11,221 bases of DNA, from the NCBI GenBank assembly GCA_946482585.1, contig CAMLSI010000136.1, positions 1 through 11,221 on the forward strand, written 5' to 3'. Under the pieces are notes generated by a model that did no database searches, was not told the origin of the DNA, and was given only the letters and a program-made list of their open reading frames with translations. This DNA is from an uncultured Lysobacteraceae bacterium (GTDB lineage: Bacteria > Pseudomonadota > Gammaproteobacteria > Xanthomonadales > Rhodanobacteraceae). Position numbers and translations under genes: made by a program. Of the stretch, positions 1 through 6,722 are shown piece by piece (the stretch's first letter is position 1; each line of letters starts with the position of its first letter).

Positions 1-11
1 GCCCCCTCGAC

Positions 12-23
12 GCGATGCATCGC
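12..23. repeat. 12-bp perfect palindrome just upstream of hemJ
   Basis: GCGATGCATCGC reads the same on both strands and ends two bases before the hemJ start codon, in the position where a ribosome binding site would be. No purine-rich Shine-Dalgarno sequence is visible in the 25 bases before the start. It could be an operator, the tail of an upstream element, or chance. The sequence before it lies outside the window. Confidence 0.4.
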
Positions 24-25
24 CC

Positions 26-463
26 ATGCTCTGGCCAAAAGCCTTTCACATCGTCTCCGTGGTCATGTGGTTCGCCGGCCTGTTCTACCTGCCGCGGCTG
101 TTCGTCTACCACGCCGAGGCGAGCGAGCCCGTGGTCCGCGAGCGGCTGAAGATCATGGAGCGGCGGCTGCTGGTCATGACGCGGATCGGCGGAGCGCTGA
201 CGTTCATCTTCGGCGCTGCGACCCTGACCTGGTGGCTCATGCACGTGCCCGGCTACTTCAAGGCCAATCCCTGGATGCACGTCAAGCTCGCGCTCGTGTT
301 CCTGCTCTACAGCTACCACGGCTATCTCGGCAAGCTCGCACGCGAGTTCGCGGAAGACCGCTGCACGCGCTCGCCGCGCTGGCTGCGCATCTTCAACGAA
401 CTCCCGGCGCTGCTGCTGATCGGCATCGTCGTCCTCGTCGTCGTTCAGCCGTTCAAGGGCTGA
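26..463 (+). CDS. hemJ: Protoporphyrinogen IX oxidase HemJ
   Basis: HemJ is the integral-membrane enzyme that oxidises protoporphyrinogen IX to protoporphyrin IX, the penultimate step of heme synthesis, in bacteria lacking HemG or HemY. The 145-residue length is usual for the family. The N-terminus MLWPKAFHIV, then WFAGLFYLPRLFVYH (residues 15-29), is the family signature, with His8 in the first membrane helix and Arg24 after it. HVKL near residues 85-88 carries the Lys conserved in the third helix. Four hydrophobic segments are visible at about 6-26, 54-72, 86-97 and 124-141. The ATG at 26 fits the family start, although no Shine-Dalgarno sequence is visible and a 12-bp palindrome occupies that spot. 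The next gene is on the same strand 120 bases downstream, with its own promoter candidate. The identification is firm from family motifs; activity is inferred. Confidence 0.93.
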   Translation: MLWPKAFHIVSVVMWFAGLFYLPRLFVYHAEASEPVVRERLKIMERRLLVMTRIGGALTFIFGAATLTWWLMHVPGYFKANPWMHVKLALVFLLYSYHGYLGKLAREFAEDRCTRSPRWLRIFNELPALLLIGIVVLVVVQPFKG

Positions 464-506
464 GGCGCGTCGCGCTGTATACATTGTTCGAGCGTATCCC
501 GGCGCT

Positions 507-524
507 TCGGTGCGGCCGCACCGA
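507..524. promoter_or_regulatory. 18-bp perfect palindrome, candidate activator site
   Basis: TCGGTGCGGCCGCACCGA is a gap-free 18-bp palindrome in the hemJ-response regulator intergenic gap. It ends 20 bases before the extended -10 element TGCTATATT at 545-553. It therefore spans roughly -53 to -36 from the predicted start of transcription, where an activator touching RNA polymerase often binds. There is no T-run after it, so a terminator for hemJ is less likely. The binding protein is unknown. Confidence 0.45.
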
Positions 525-544
525 TCGGAGTGCATCGGTACGCG

Positions 545-553
545 TGCTATATT
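545..553 (+). promoter_or_regulatory. Extended -10 promoter of the response regulator gene
   Basis: TGCTATATT combines the TGN extension with a TATATT -10 hexamer (548-553). No recognisable -35 hexamer lies 16-18 bases upstream. Transcription would start near 560, giving a leader of about 24 bases before the ATG at 584. This supports 584 over the in-frame GTG at 530, which would lie upstream of the promoter. Confidence 0.5.
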
Positions 554-583
554 GCGGCGACTGGACGATTTCGGGTCTCGCGA

Positions 584-3238
584 ATGCTCAAGCAGGACGA
601 CTCCCAGCAGAGCGCGGAACTGCGACAGGCGTTCCTGCGGCATCTGCCCAAGCGCCTGGATACGCTGACCCGCCGCGGGCTGCGCCAGGCGCGTGACGGC
701 TGGGACATCAACAGCCTGAGCCTCATCTTCCGCGAAGTTCAGACGCTGGCCGGAGCCAGCGGCCGCTACGGTCTGCTCGACCTCGCCGAAAAACTGTTCG
801 CGATCGAATCGGCGCTGGCCAGCAGCCTGGAGCAAGTCAGCATCCCCGACGCCGCGGTCTCGACCGCAGTCGCGACGCTGTTCGACGAACTGCGCGAAAT
901 CGCGAGCGCGCGCGTCGCCGCTCCGGTCGCCGACGGCAGACTCAGCGTCGCCCCGGCCGATCTCGACCGCAGCGAAAACGGTTATGCACTGCAGCTCGTG
1001 CCGCCGGCCGACTATTGGAAGCGCTTCCCGCCGGTCGTCGCCGCACCTCCGGCCGTCGCGAACGTCGTTCCGCTGCACGCTCCGAGTGCGCCGGTCGGCG
1101 AACCGCCGGCCGCCGTCGCGGACAAGCCGCGGGAGGCCGAATCACCCGTCGTCGACACGACAGCCGCGCCGCGCACGGCGAACGGCCACGGCACGCGCAA
1201 GGTCTACCACCTGACCGACGGCAGCCCGCTGGCCTGCGAGATCGATCAGAAGCTGGAGCTGTCGGGCTACGAGTTGTCGCTGCTCGACCATGTCGACGAA
1301 GTCGTCGAGATGATCGGCACGTTCCCGCCGCATCTCGTCGTCGTCGACGCGCATTTCCTCGGCGAACTCGACAGCCTCGGCGAAGCGCTTAGAACGGCGC
1401 GCAGCCGTGCGAGCCACCGGGTCGCCATGCTCGCCTTGTCGGAACACGGCGATCTGGAGGTACGCCTTCGCGCCATGCGTGCTGGCGCCGATGCGTTCAT
1501 CCCGCTGCCGGCGCAGGCCGGCGACATCATGGCGCGCATCGCCGAGCTGACGGAGTCCGACCAGACCGACCCCTACCGCATCATGATCGTCGAGGACGAT
1601 CGTTCGCAGGCCATCTTCGCCGAATCCATCCTGCGCAAGGCGGGCATGCAGACGATGATGGTCACCGACCCGCTCGCGGTACTCAACGACATCGACGGGT
1701 TCAACCCCGACCTGATCCTCATGGATCTCTACATGCCCGGCTGTTCCGGCACGGAGCTGACCGCGATCATTCGCGAACGCGAGGCCTTCGTCTCCACACC
1801 CATCGTGTTCCTGTCCGGCGAGAGCGATACGGACAAGCATTTCGAGGCATTGAATGCCGGCGGCGACGACTTCCTGTCCAAGCCCATACGCCCCAAGCAT
1901 CTGATCTCCGCAGTCACGAACCGGCTGCGCCGCGCGCGCCATATCCGGCGCCGCGCCCAGAACCAGAATCCGCGCGACCCGGTCACGGGCATGTACGAAC
2001 GCGCGCACGTCCTCGACCGCATCAACGCGAAGCTCGCTGCCGAGGAGGCGATCGCGCATCGCGGCGGGTTGCTCTATGTCGATCTCGACGACGCAACGAA
2101 CCTGCGCGAACAGGTCGGCCTCATCGGCTTCGACAAACTGCTCGGCCAGATCGGCGCGTTTCTCGCCTCGCATCTCGACGCGAGCGAGCTCGTCACGCGC
2201 TTCGGCGACACCAGCTTCATCGTGCTGAGCCCGGAGCGCGGAGCGAACGATCTCGCCGAGGGGAGTCGCGCGCTCGTCGACCGCGTCGCACGCGAACGAT
2301 TCGACGTCGACGGCCAGCATTTCCACATCGCTCTGCGCATCGGCATCTGCCCGTTCTCGGCGAATCTCGGCGACGCGGGCTCCATGCTGACCGCGGCGGA
2401 GCGGGCGATGAGCGACACGCGGCGCAACGATCGCGACACGGTCGGCGTATACGGTCTCAAGGCCAGCGGCGACCAGGCCCTGATCGACAATCTGCGCGCA
2501 GCGCTGCGCAGCGATTCGTTCCATCTCGTGTTCCAGCCGATCGCCTCGCTGTCGAGCGAAGACGAAGGCGAGGCCGACGAGCAGTTCCAGGCGCTGCTGC
2601 GACTCCACGGCGACGACGGCAAAGTGCTCACGGCAAGCCATATCGTGCCCGCGGCCGAGCAGGCGGGCCTCATCGACGACATCGATCGCTGGGTACTCGG
2701 CCGCTGCCTCATGGTGCTGTCGGAACGATCGCGCCAGGGCCGTCCGGTGCGGCTGTTCGCAAGCCAGTCGCTGGCGGCCGCGAGCGATCCCGGCCGCGCC
2801 GCCTGGCTGCGCCAGCAGCTCGAAACCCGCCGAATCCCGGGCAATCGCCTCGTGCTCGAACTGCGCCTGCCGCAGGAAGCCCACGATCGGGACCTCATCT
2901 TCGGTTTCGCGGCCGCCGTGCACCAGATCGGCGTCGGCCTCTGCCTGGCCGGAGCCGTTCCCGGCGAAGCGGCCGAGGCCGCGATCCAGCACCTGCCGGT
3001 CGACTTCATCAAGATCGCGCCCGATTGCGTCGCCGACCGGAGTCCGCGCATGCGCGACGACCTGCGCCGTCTCGTCCGCGATGCGCACGACCACGGGCGT
3101 CGCGTGATCGCGCCACGCATCGAGGACGCACAGAGTGCCGCGACGCTATGGACCATCGGCGTCGATTTCATCCAGGGTAATTTCGTGCAGCACGAAGCGC
3201 AGAATCTCGAATACGATTTCCGCGCCGCTGCGGGATAG
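584..3238 (+). CDS. Response regulator with degenerate GGDEF and EAL domains (pseudo-Hpt, pseudo-REC, REC, GGDEF-like, EAL-like)
   Basis: This 884-residue soluble protein is probably the output of the adjacent hybrid kinase. Residues 1-110 resemble a four-helix Hpt domain, but the phosphorylatable His is Gln53 and the usual Lys is Ala56. Residues about 206-325 form a receiver fold with Asp255 but no conserved Lys. Residues 332-450 are a full receiver: Glu337/Asp338/Asp339, phospho-acceptor Asp381 (LMDLYMP) and Lys433 (LSKPI). The GGDEF-like domain (about 465-625) reads RFGDTSF at 539-545, so the active-site motif is lost, and there is no RxxD inhibitory site. The EAL-like domain (about 635-880) has QALLR for EALLR (Gln669), lost Asp residues in the DDFG stretch, KIAPD for KIDxSF (Lys810 kept) and APRIE for AEGVE. 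It keeps FQPI. Neither cyclase nor phosphodiesterase activity is expected; a c-di-GMP receptor or protein scaffold like FimX or LapD is more likely. The ATG at 584 is chosen over the GTG at 530 because the promoter lies between them. Confidence 0.85.
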   Translation: MLKQDDSQQSAELRQAFLRHLPKRLDTLTRRGLRQARDGWDINSLSLIFREVQTLAGASGRYGLLDLAEKLFAIESALASSLEQVSIPDAAVSTAVATLFDELREIASARVAAPVADGRLSVAPADLDRSENGYALQLVPPADYWKRFPPVVAAPPAVANVVPLHAPSAPVGEPPAAVADKPREAESPVVDTTAAPRTANGHGTRKVYHLTDGSPLACEIDQKLELSGYELSLLDHVDEVVEMIGTFPPHLVVVDAHFLGELDSLGEALRTARSRASHRVAMLALSEHGDLEVRLRAMRAGADAFIPLPAQAGDIMARIAELTESDQTDPYRIMIVEDDRSQAIFAESILRKAGMQTMMVTDPLAVLNDIDGFNPDLILMDLYMPGCSGTELTAIIREREAFVSTPIVFLSGESDTDKHFEALNAGGDDFLSKPIRPKHLISAVTNRLRRARHIRRRAQNQNPRDPVTGMYERAHVLDRINAKLAAEEAIAHRGGLLYVDLDDATNLREQVGLIGFDKLLGQIGAFLASHLDASELVTRFGDTSFIVLSPERGANDLAEGSRALVDRVARERFDVDGQHFHIALRIGICPFSANLGDAGSMLTAAERAMSDTRRNDRDTVGVYGLKASGDQALIDNLRAALRSDSFHLVFQPIASLSSEDEGEADEQFQALLRLHGDDGKVLTASHIVPAAEQAGLIDDIDRWVLGRCLMVLSERSRQGRPVRLFASQSLAAASDPGRAAWLRQQLETRRIPGNRLVLELRLPQEAHDRDLIFGFAAAVHQIGVGLCLAGAVPGEAAEAAIQHLPVDFIKIAPDCVADRSPRMRDDLRRLVRDAHDHGRRVIAPRIEDAQSAATLWTIGVDFIQGNFVQHEAQNLEYDFRAAAG

Positions 3239-3306
3239 GGCCGCCAGAGGCGGGGGGATCAGGCGAACGGCGCGAGCGTCGTGACCGCCGCTGACGAGGG
3301 ACGAGC

Positions 3307-5766
3307 ATGGGGGATTGGAAACGACTCGCCGGAGCGATGCGCTGGGGCGGTCTTGCGGTCGTAGTCAGCGCCAGCCTGGTCGGGCTGATCGTGGTGCCGC
3401 CGCCGCACAACTTTTGGATGGCCCCGCTGCTGCTGCTCGGCGGCATTCTGTTGTTCCTGGCACCGTCCTCGGGCAACGACGGCGATTCGTCGCACGCGAC
3501 GACGCAACGCGCCGACGTTCCGGTCCGATCGTCCCAGCAGCCATCGGCGGGGTCCGTCTCCGCGGCCGGCGCGACGCCCGCGCTTCAGGCCGAGGTCGAC
3601 GAGTTGCGCCAGGTGCAGCAGGACCTCATGAAGGCCAAGCAGGACGCGGAGTCCGCGATGATGGCCAAGAGCGAATTCCTCGCGACGATGAGCCATGAAA
3701 TCCGCACGCCGCTCAACGGCGTGATTCCGCTGCTCGACATCGTGCTGTCGACGAAGCTCGCGCCTGACCAGCGCGACTACCTCATGACGGCCTATCGCTC
3801 GGCGCGCGAGCTGCTGCGCATCGTCGACGACATCCTCGACTACTCCAAGATCGAGGCGAACAAACTCGAACTCGAAGCCGTCGGCATCAACCTGCGCGAG
3901 GTGCTCGACGCGGTCAAACGACTGATGGAAAAAACGGCCGAGAGCAAAGGCATTTCGTTCTCCGTCACGATCGACCCTGCCGTGCGCCTCGCCGTGCGCG
4001 GCGATCCGGTACGCCTGCGCCAGGTGCTCACCAATCTCGTCAGCAACGCGATCAAATTCACCGAACGCGGCAGCGTGTCGATCCGCGTCACGCGCAAGGG
4101 TGAAACGCGCAGCCACAACGAAGTGATGTTCCAGGTGCAGGACACCGGCGTCGGTATCGCATCCGACGCCGCCGACAAACTGTTCCAGCCGTTTTCCCAG
4201 GCCGACGCCTCGACGACGCGCATCCACGGCGGCACCGGCCTGGGCCTCGTCATCTGCAAGCGCATCATCGATCTCATGGGTGGCAAGATCGGGGTGAAAT
4301 CCGAGATCGGTCGCGGTTCGACGTTCTGGTTCAGCGTCCCCTTCCTCAAGGCGCTCGGCGACGGACCCGGCGCGCGCACGGATCTCGGCGGCGCACGTGC
4401 GCTCGTCGTCGTCGACGATGCAACGGCACAGCGGCGTCTCGCGAGCTTTCTGACGAGCTGGGGCATCCAGTTCACGACCACGAACGTCGCAGCGGAAGCC
4501 CTCGCAAAACTGCGCAGCGCCGCGCAAATGGGCGATGCCTGGGCGGTCGACCTGCTCATCGTCGACCTCGGCAGCATGCGCGGCAACCCGATGGCGCTGC
4601 TGCGCAACGTACTGCGCGAGCCGACGCTCGAGCGCGTGCGCTTCGCCTTCGTCGCGAGCGGCGAGGACGTGCCGGCCGAACTGCGCCAGGACACCCGTTC
4701 GGCCATCGTTCCCGCCGGATACTCCGATGCCGAGCTCCGCGCGGCGTTGAACGGATTGCTCGGCGTTCAACAAGGCATGCGCGAGGAACCCGTGCCCAAT
4801 GCGGTGGCGGAGGTGCTCGAGCCCGGCGTTCAGCTCGCCGCGGCCGATGCCGCGTCGACACCGTTGCGCGGCCACGTGCTGCTCGTCGAGGACAACCCGG
4901 TCAACCGGCAGGTCGCGCAGCGCATCCTGAGTCTGCTCGGCCTGAGTCTCGAACTCGCCGAAAACGGCAAGGAGGCGCTCGAAAAACTCGATGCCGGGCA
5001 GTTCGACCTCGTACTCATGGATTGCCAGATGCCGATCATGGACGGCTATACGGCAACGCGCGTGCGGCGCACGCGCGAAGCCGAAGGCCGACTGCCGCGC
5101 ATGCCGATCATCGCGATGACCGCGAACGCCATGGCCGGCGACCGCGACAAGTGCCTCGGTGCGGGCATGGACGAATACCTGTCCAAACCGATGAATCGCG
5201 GACTGCTCGAAACGACGCTGCGCAAATGGCTGCCGAAGCAGGCGCAGAGCCGCGTGTCCGCGGCGCCGCAGACCTCGGCTTCCGCTCCGCGCCACGCACC
5301 GCCTCCGGTCGCGCCGGGCGTGCATGCCGTCGGCAGCGCGCCACTCGCGCCTGCGAACGGTTCCGGCCCGGCGTTCGGCGAGGGTATAGCGACACCGAGT
5401 CCGCTGGCCGCACGCGACGGTGCGGCGCTCGATCAGGAAATCGTGCGCGACCTGCTCGACGTCATGGGCGAGGAATTCACCGAACTCGTCGGCGTCTATC
5501 TCGAAGACACGCCGAAGAATCTCGCCCTGCTCGAAGCCGCCGCCGGACGCAACGACGCGAACGGCCTGATCGCGCCCTCGCATTCGCTGAAGTCCACGAG
5601 CGCGAATCTCGGTGCGATGACGCTCGCGGAAATCGCCAAGCGCATCGAGCACGGCGCACGCAGCGGCACACTCAGCGACGCCGGCACGCTCGTGCGCGAC
5701 CTCACGCGCGAATACGGCCGCGTATCCGCCGAACTGCGCAACCTGCTCGCGCGCAGCGGCGTCTGA
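3307..5766 (+). CDS. Membrane hybrid sensor histidine kinase (HisKA-HATPase-REC-REC-Hpt)
   Basis: This 819-residue protein is of the BarA/RpfC general type. Two hydrophobic segments (about 12-31 and 36-53) with a very short loop give no periplasmic sensor domain, so sensing is in the membrane or through partners. A coiled coil (about 92-118) leads into HisKA with MSHEIRTPLNG and phospho-acceptor His130. The ATPase has the N-box Asn247, DTGVGI (279-284) and GGTGLGL (308-314). The first receiver (about 363-480) has Asp370/Asp371 and Asp420 but no conserved Lys. The second receiver is intact: Glu528/Asp529, Asp572 (LMDCQMP) and Lys627 (LSKPM). A Pro/Ala-rich linker leads to a C-terminal Hpt domain with HSLKSTSANLG, His759. 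GAGGG at 3296-3300 sits six bases before the ATG. It follows the response regulator gene by 68 bases with no clear terminator, so the two are probably co-transcribed and act in one phosphorelay. The signal is unknown. Confidence 0.92.
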   Translation: MGDWKRLAGAMRWGGLAVVVSASLVGLIVVPPPHNFWMAPLLLLGGILLFLAPSSGNDGDSSHATTQRADVPVRSSQQPSAGSVSAAGATPALQAEVDELRQVQQDLMKAKQDAESAMMAKSEFLATMSHEIRTPLNGVIPLLDIVLSTKLAPDQRDYLMTAYRSARELLRIVDDILDYSKIEANKLELEAVGINLREVLDAVKRLMEKTAESKGISFSVTIDPAVRLAVRGDPVRLRQVLTNLVSNAIKFTERGSVSIRVTRKGETRSHNEVMFQVQDTGVGIASDAADKLFQPFSQADASTTRIHGGTGLGLVICKRIIDLMGGKIGVKSEIGRGSTFWFSVPFLKALGDGPGARTDLGGARALVVVDDATAQRRLASFLTSWGIQFTTTNVAAEALAKLRSAAQMGDAWAVDLLIVDLGSMRGNPMALLRNVLREPTLERVRFAFVASGEDVPAELRQDTRSAIVPAGYSDAELRAALNGLLGVQQGMREEPVPNAVAEVLEPGVQLAAADAASTPLRGHVLLVEDNPVNRQVAQRILSLLGLSLELAENGKEALEKLDAGQFDLVLMDCQMPIMDGYTATRVRRTREAEGRLPRMPIIAMTANAMAGDRDKCLGAGMDEYLSKPMNRGLLETTLRKWLPKQAQSRVSAAPQTSASAPRHAPPPVAPGVHAVGSAPLAPANGSGPAFGEGIATPSPLAARDGAALDQEIVRDLLDVMGEEFTELVGVYLEDTPKNLALLEAAAGRNDANGLIAPSHSLKSTSANLGAMTLAEIAKRIEHGARSGTLSDAGTLVRDLTREYGRVSAELRNLLARSGV

Positions 5767-5768
5767 AC

Positions 5769-5797
5769 GACGAAGCGGGCCTTGCGCCCGCTTCGTC
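5769..5797. terminator. Hairpin between convergent kinase and bfr genes, likely bidirectional terminator
   Basis: A perfect 12-bp stem (GACGAAGCGGGC with GCCCGCTTCGTC) encloses the five-base loop CTTGC. It starts two bases after the kinase stop codon and ends seven bases before the bfr stop codon. The placement between converging genes fits a shared terminator. The T-tracts on both strands are poor, so efficiency is uncertain. Confidence 0.65.
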
Positions 5798-5804
5798 TAC
5801 CACA

Positions 5805-6275
5805 TCAACTGCCGATCTTTTTCTGCAGATAGCTCGCTTCGCCGAGCTGCTTCATCAGGTTCAGTTGCGTTTCGAGCCAGTCGATGTGCTCTTCCTCGGA
5901 TTCGAGGATGTGCTCGAACAGCTCGCGGCTGACATAGTCGCCGGCCTTCTCGGCGTCGGCGATGGCCGCACGAAGATCCGGCACGGCCGCATATTCGAGC
6001 TTCAGATCGCACTCGAGGCATTCACGCGGCGTTTCTCCGATCATGAGCTTGCCGAGGTTCTGCAGATTCGGCAGGCCGTCGAGGAACAGGATGCGTTCGA
6101 TGAGCTTGTCTGCATGCTTCATCTCGTCGATCGATTCCTTGTACTCGTGATCGGCGAGTTCCTTGAAGCCCCAGTTCTTGAACATGCGGGCGTGCAGGAA
6201 GTATTGGTTGATCGCGGTGAGTTCGTTGTAGAGCGCCTTGTTCAGATGCTCGATGACTTTCGGGTCGCCCTTCAT
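5805..6275 (-). CDS. bfr: Bacterioferritin
   Basis: Bacterioferritin is the 24-subunit cytoplasmic iron-storage shell that oxidises Fe(II) and holds it as a ferric mineral, with heme between subunit pairs. At 156 residues it is of family length. All ferroxidase ligands are in the textbook positions: Glu18, Glu51, His54, Glu94, Glu127 and His130. The axial heme ligand Met52 is present, so this is the heme-binding, catalytic type. Tyr25 is also kept. The ATG at 6275 is preceded by GGAG seven bases away (6283-6286 on the + strand), and the protein begins [12 protein letters not shown] as expected. The reading frame stays open upstream to 6539, but that extension lacks family similarity. bfd lies 154 bases upstream on the same strand with its own promoter. 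bfr has a separate promoter candidate at 6304-6331. Confidence 0.97.
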   Translation of the reverse strand: MKGDPKVIEHLNKALYNELTAINQYFLHARMFKNWGFKELADHEYKESIDEMKHADKLIERILFLDGLPNLQNLGKLMIGETPRECLECDLKLEYAAVPDLRAAIADAEKAGDYVSRELFEHILESEEEHIDWLETQLNLMKQLGEASYLQKKIGS

Positions 6276-6303
6276 GACCGTTCTCCACGGGAAATCGGCG
6301 CCG

Positions 6304-6331
6304 ACTATAGCGCCCGCGTCAACGGCGTGAA
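6304..6331 (-). promoter_or_regulatory. Candidate bfr promoter
   Basis: On the minus strand a -35-like TTCACG (6326-6331) and a -10 TATAGT (6304-6309) are 16 bases apart. Transcription would start near 6297, leaving a leader of about 22 bases that contains the GGAG ribosome binding site. The decamer ATTCGCATTT (6333-6342) lies immediately upstream of the -35 box, where an activator could help a weak promoter. Confidence 0.45.
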
Positions 6332-6332
6332 G

Positions 6333-6342
6333 AAATGCGAAT
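6333..6342. promoter_or_regulatory. AAATGCGAAT decamer upstream of the bfr -35 box
   Basis: The same ten bases occur at 6670-6679 inside the bfd promoter. In both copies the block ATTGGA-(C)-TGCAAA lies next to the decamer, though in different order. The half-site AATGCGAAT loosely resembles AT-rich Fur hexamers (GATAAT repeats). Here it sits just upstream of the promoter. Binding by Fur or another iron regulator is inferred. Confidence 0.35.
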
Positions 6343-6429
6343 TGGATGCAAAGTCGCTCCGCGCGACGGCACTGTTCCGGGCCGCATGGCGGCAACGGGA
6401 GAAGCCGAGCGAGGAGACGCGCGAACGGT

Positions 6430-6639
6430 TCAGGCGGCCGCAGCGAGGATGGGCAGTTCGAAGGCGCGCGCGTTGCGCGGCATTGCTTCGTGCAATACCT
6501 GTTCGGCGAAATCCGCACAGGCTCCGCAGGTACCGGCACAGCCGGTGCGCATGGTCAGTTCCGCCAGCGACGAAACGCCGTCGGCAGCCGCCGCGCGAAT
6601 GGTCTTGTCGGTAACACCGTTGCAGATGCAGACGTACAT
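6430..6639 (-). CDS. bfd: Bacterioferritin-associated ferredoxin (2Fe-2S)
   Basis: Bfd docks on bacterioferritin near the heme and passes electrons inward, so that stored Fe(III) is reduced and released. The 69-residue protein begins [11 protein letters not shown]. Its four cluster ligands are Cys4, Cys6, Cys38 and Cys41, the exact CxC...CxxC spacing of the family; Cys34 is an extra cysteine. The final residues are Ala-rich. The ATG at 6639 is chosen because GGAGG (6645-6649) lies five bases upstream. The in-frame TTG at 6651 would put that sequence inside the gene. It is transcribed toward bfr on the same strand, as expected for partners, but a gap of 154 bases with a second promoter suggests they can be expressed separately. 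Confidence 0.95.
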   Translation of the reverse strand: MYVCICNGVTDKTIRAAAADGVSSLAELTMRTGCAGTCGACADFAEQVLHEAMPRNARAFELPILAAAA

Positions 6640-6644
6640 GCAGT

Positions 6645-6649
6645 CCTCC
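6645..6649 (-). promoter_or_regulatory. Ribosome binding site of bfd
   Basis: GGAGG on the minus strand, five bases before ATG 6639. It fixes the start there and rules out the in-frame TTG at 6651. Confidence 0.8.
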
Positions 6650-6659
6650 AATGGACGGC

Positions 6660-6688
6660 ATTGGACTGCAAATGCGAATGAGTGTCAA
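6660..6688 (-). promoter_or_regulatory. bfd promoter
   Basis: On the minus strand a perfect -35 TTGACA (6683-6688) is followed after 17 bases by TCCAAT (6660-6665, four of six matches to TATAAT). Transcription would start near 6653, giving a short leader that contains the GGAGG site. The spacer holds the decamer ATTCGCATTT (6670-6679), also found upstream of bfr, inside a 19-base Fur-box-like stretch. A protein bound there would block RNA polymerase. Confidence 0.65.
6670..6679. promoter_or_regulatory. AAATGCGAAT decamer within the bfd promoter spacer
   Basis: This second copy of the decamer found at 6333-6342 lies between the -35 and -10 boxes of bfd. The surrounding 19 bases (6668-6686) match the classic Fur box at about 12 positions by my hand alignment, which is suggestive only. 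bfd genes are Fur-repressed in several bacteria, so a repressor site here is plausible. Confidence 0.4.
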
Positions 6689-6722
6689 CAACCTTCCGAA
6701 TTCGCCGCCATAGCTGAATCGA

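Noticed and set aside
530..583. GTG at 530 as start of the response regulator
   Set aside because: The 18 extra residues are encoded over the extended -10 promoter, and Hpt-like homology begins only after the ATG at 584.
1142..3094. A 650-residue open frame on the minus strand opposite the response regulator gene
   Set aside because: It mirrors GC-rich codons of the + strand gene, is Arg/Ala/Val-rich without a domain, and the + strand product has clear REC and EAL folds.
3241..3253. Small hairpin CCGCC-AGA-GGCGG between the response regulator and kinase genes
   Set aside because: A five-pair stem without a T-run is too weak for a terminator. The genes are best treated as one operon.
3259..5652. 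A 797-residue open frame on the minus strand opposite the kinase gene
   Set aside because: It is a shadow of a gene with complete kinase, receiver and Hpt motifs. Long antisense frames are common at this GC content, and no ribosome site or domain is seen.
6353..6406. Short hairpins GTCGC-N5-GCGAC and GCCGC-N3-GCGGC between bfd and bfr
   Set aside because: The stems are only five base pairs with no T-run, so they do not support a terminator or riboswitch.
5022..6614. A 530-residue + strand frame running from the kinase across bfr
   Set aside because: It crosses a strong hairpin and lies out of frame with the kinase and antisense to bfr, both of which have full sets of catalytic residues.
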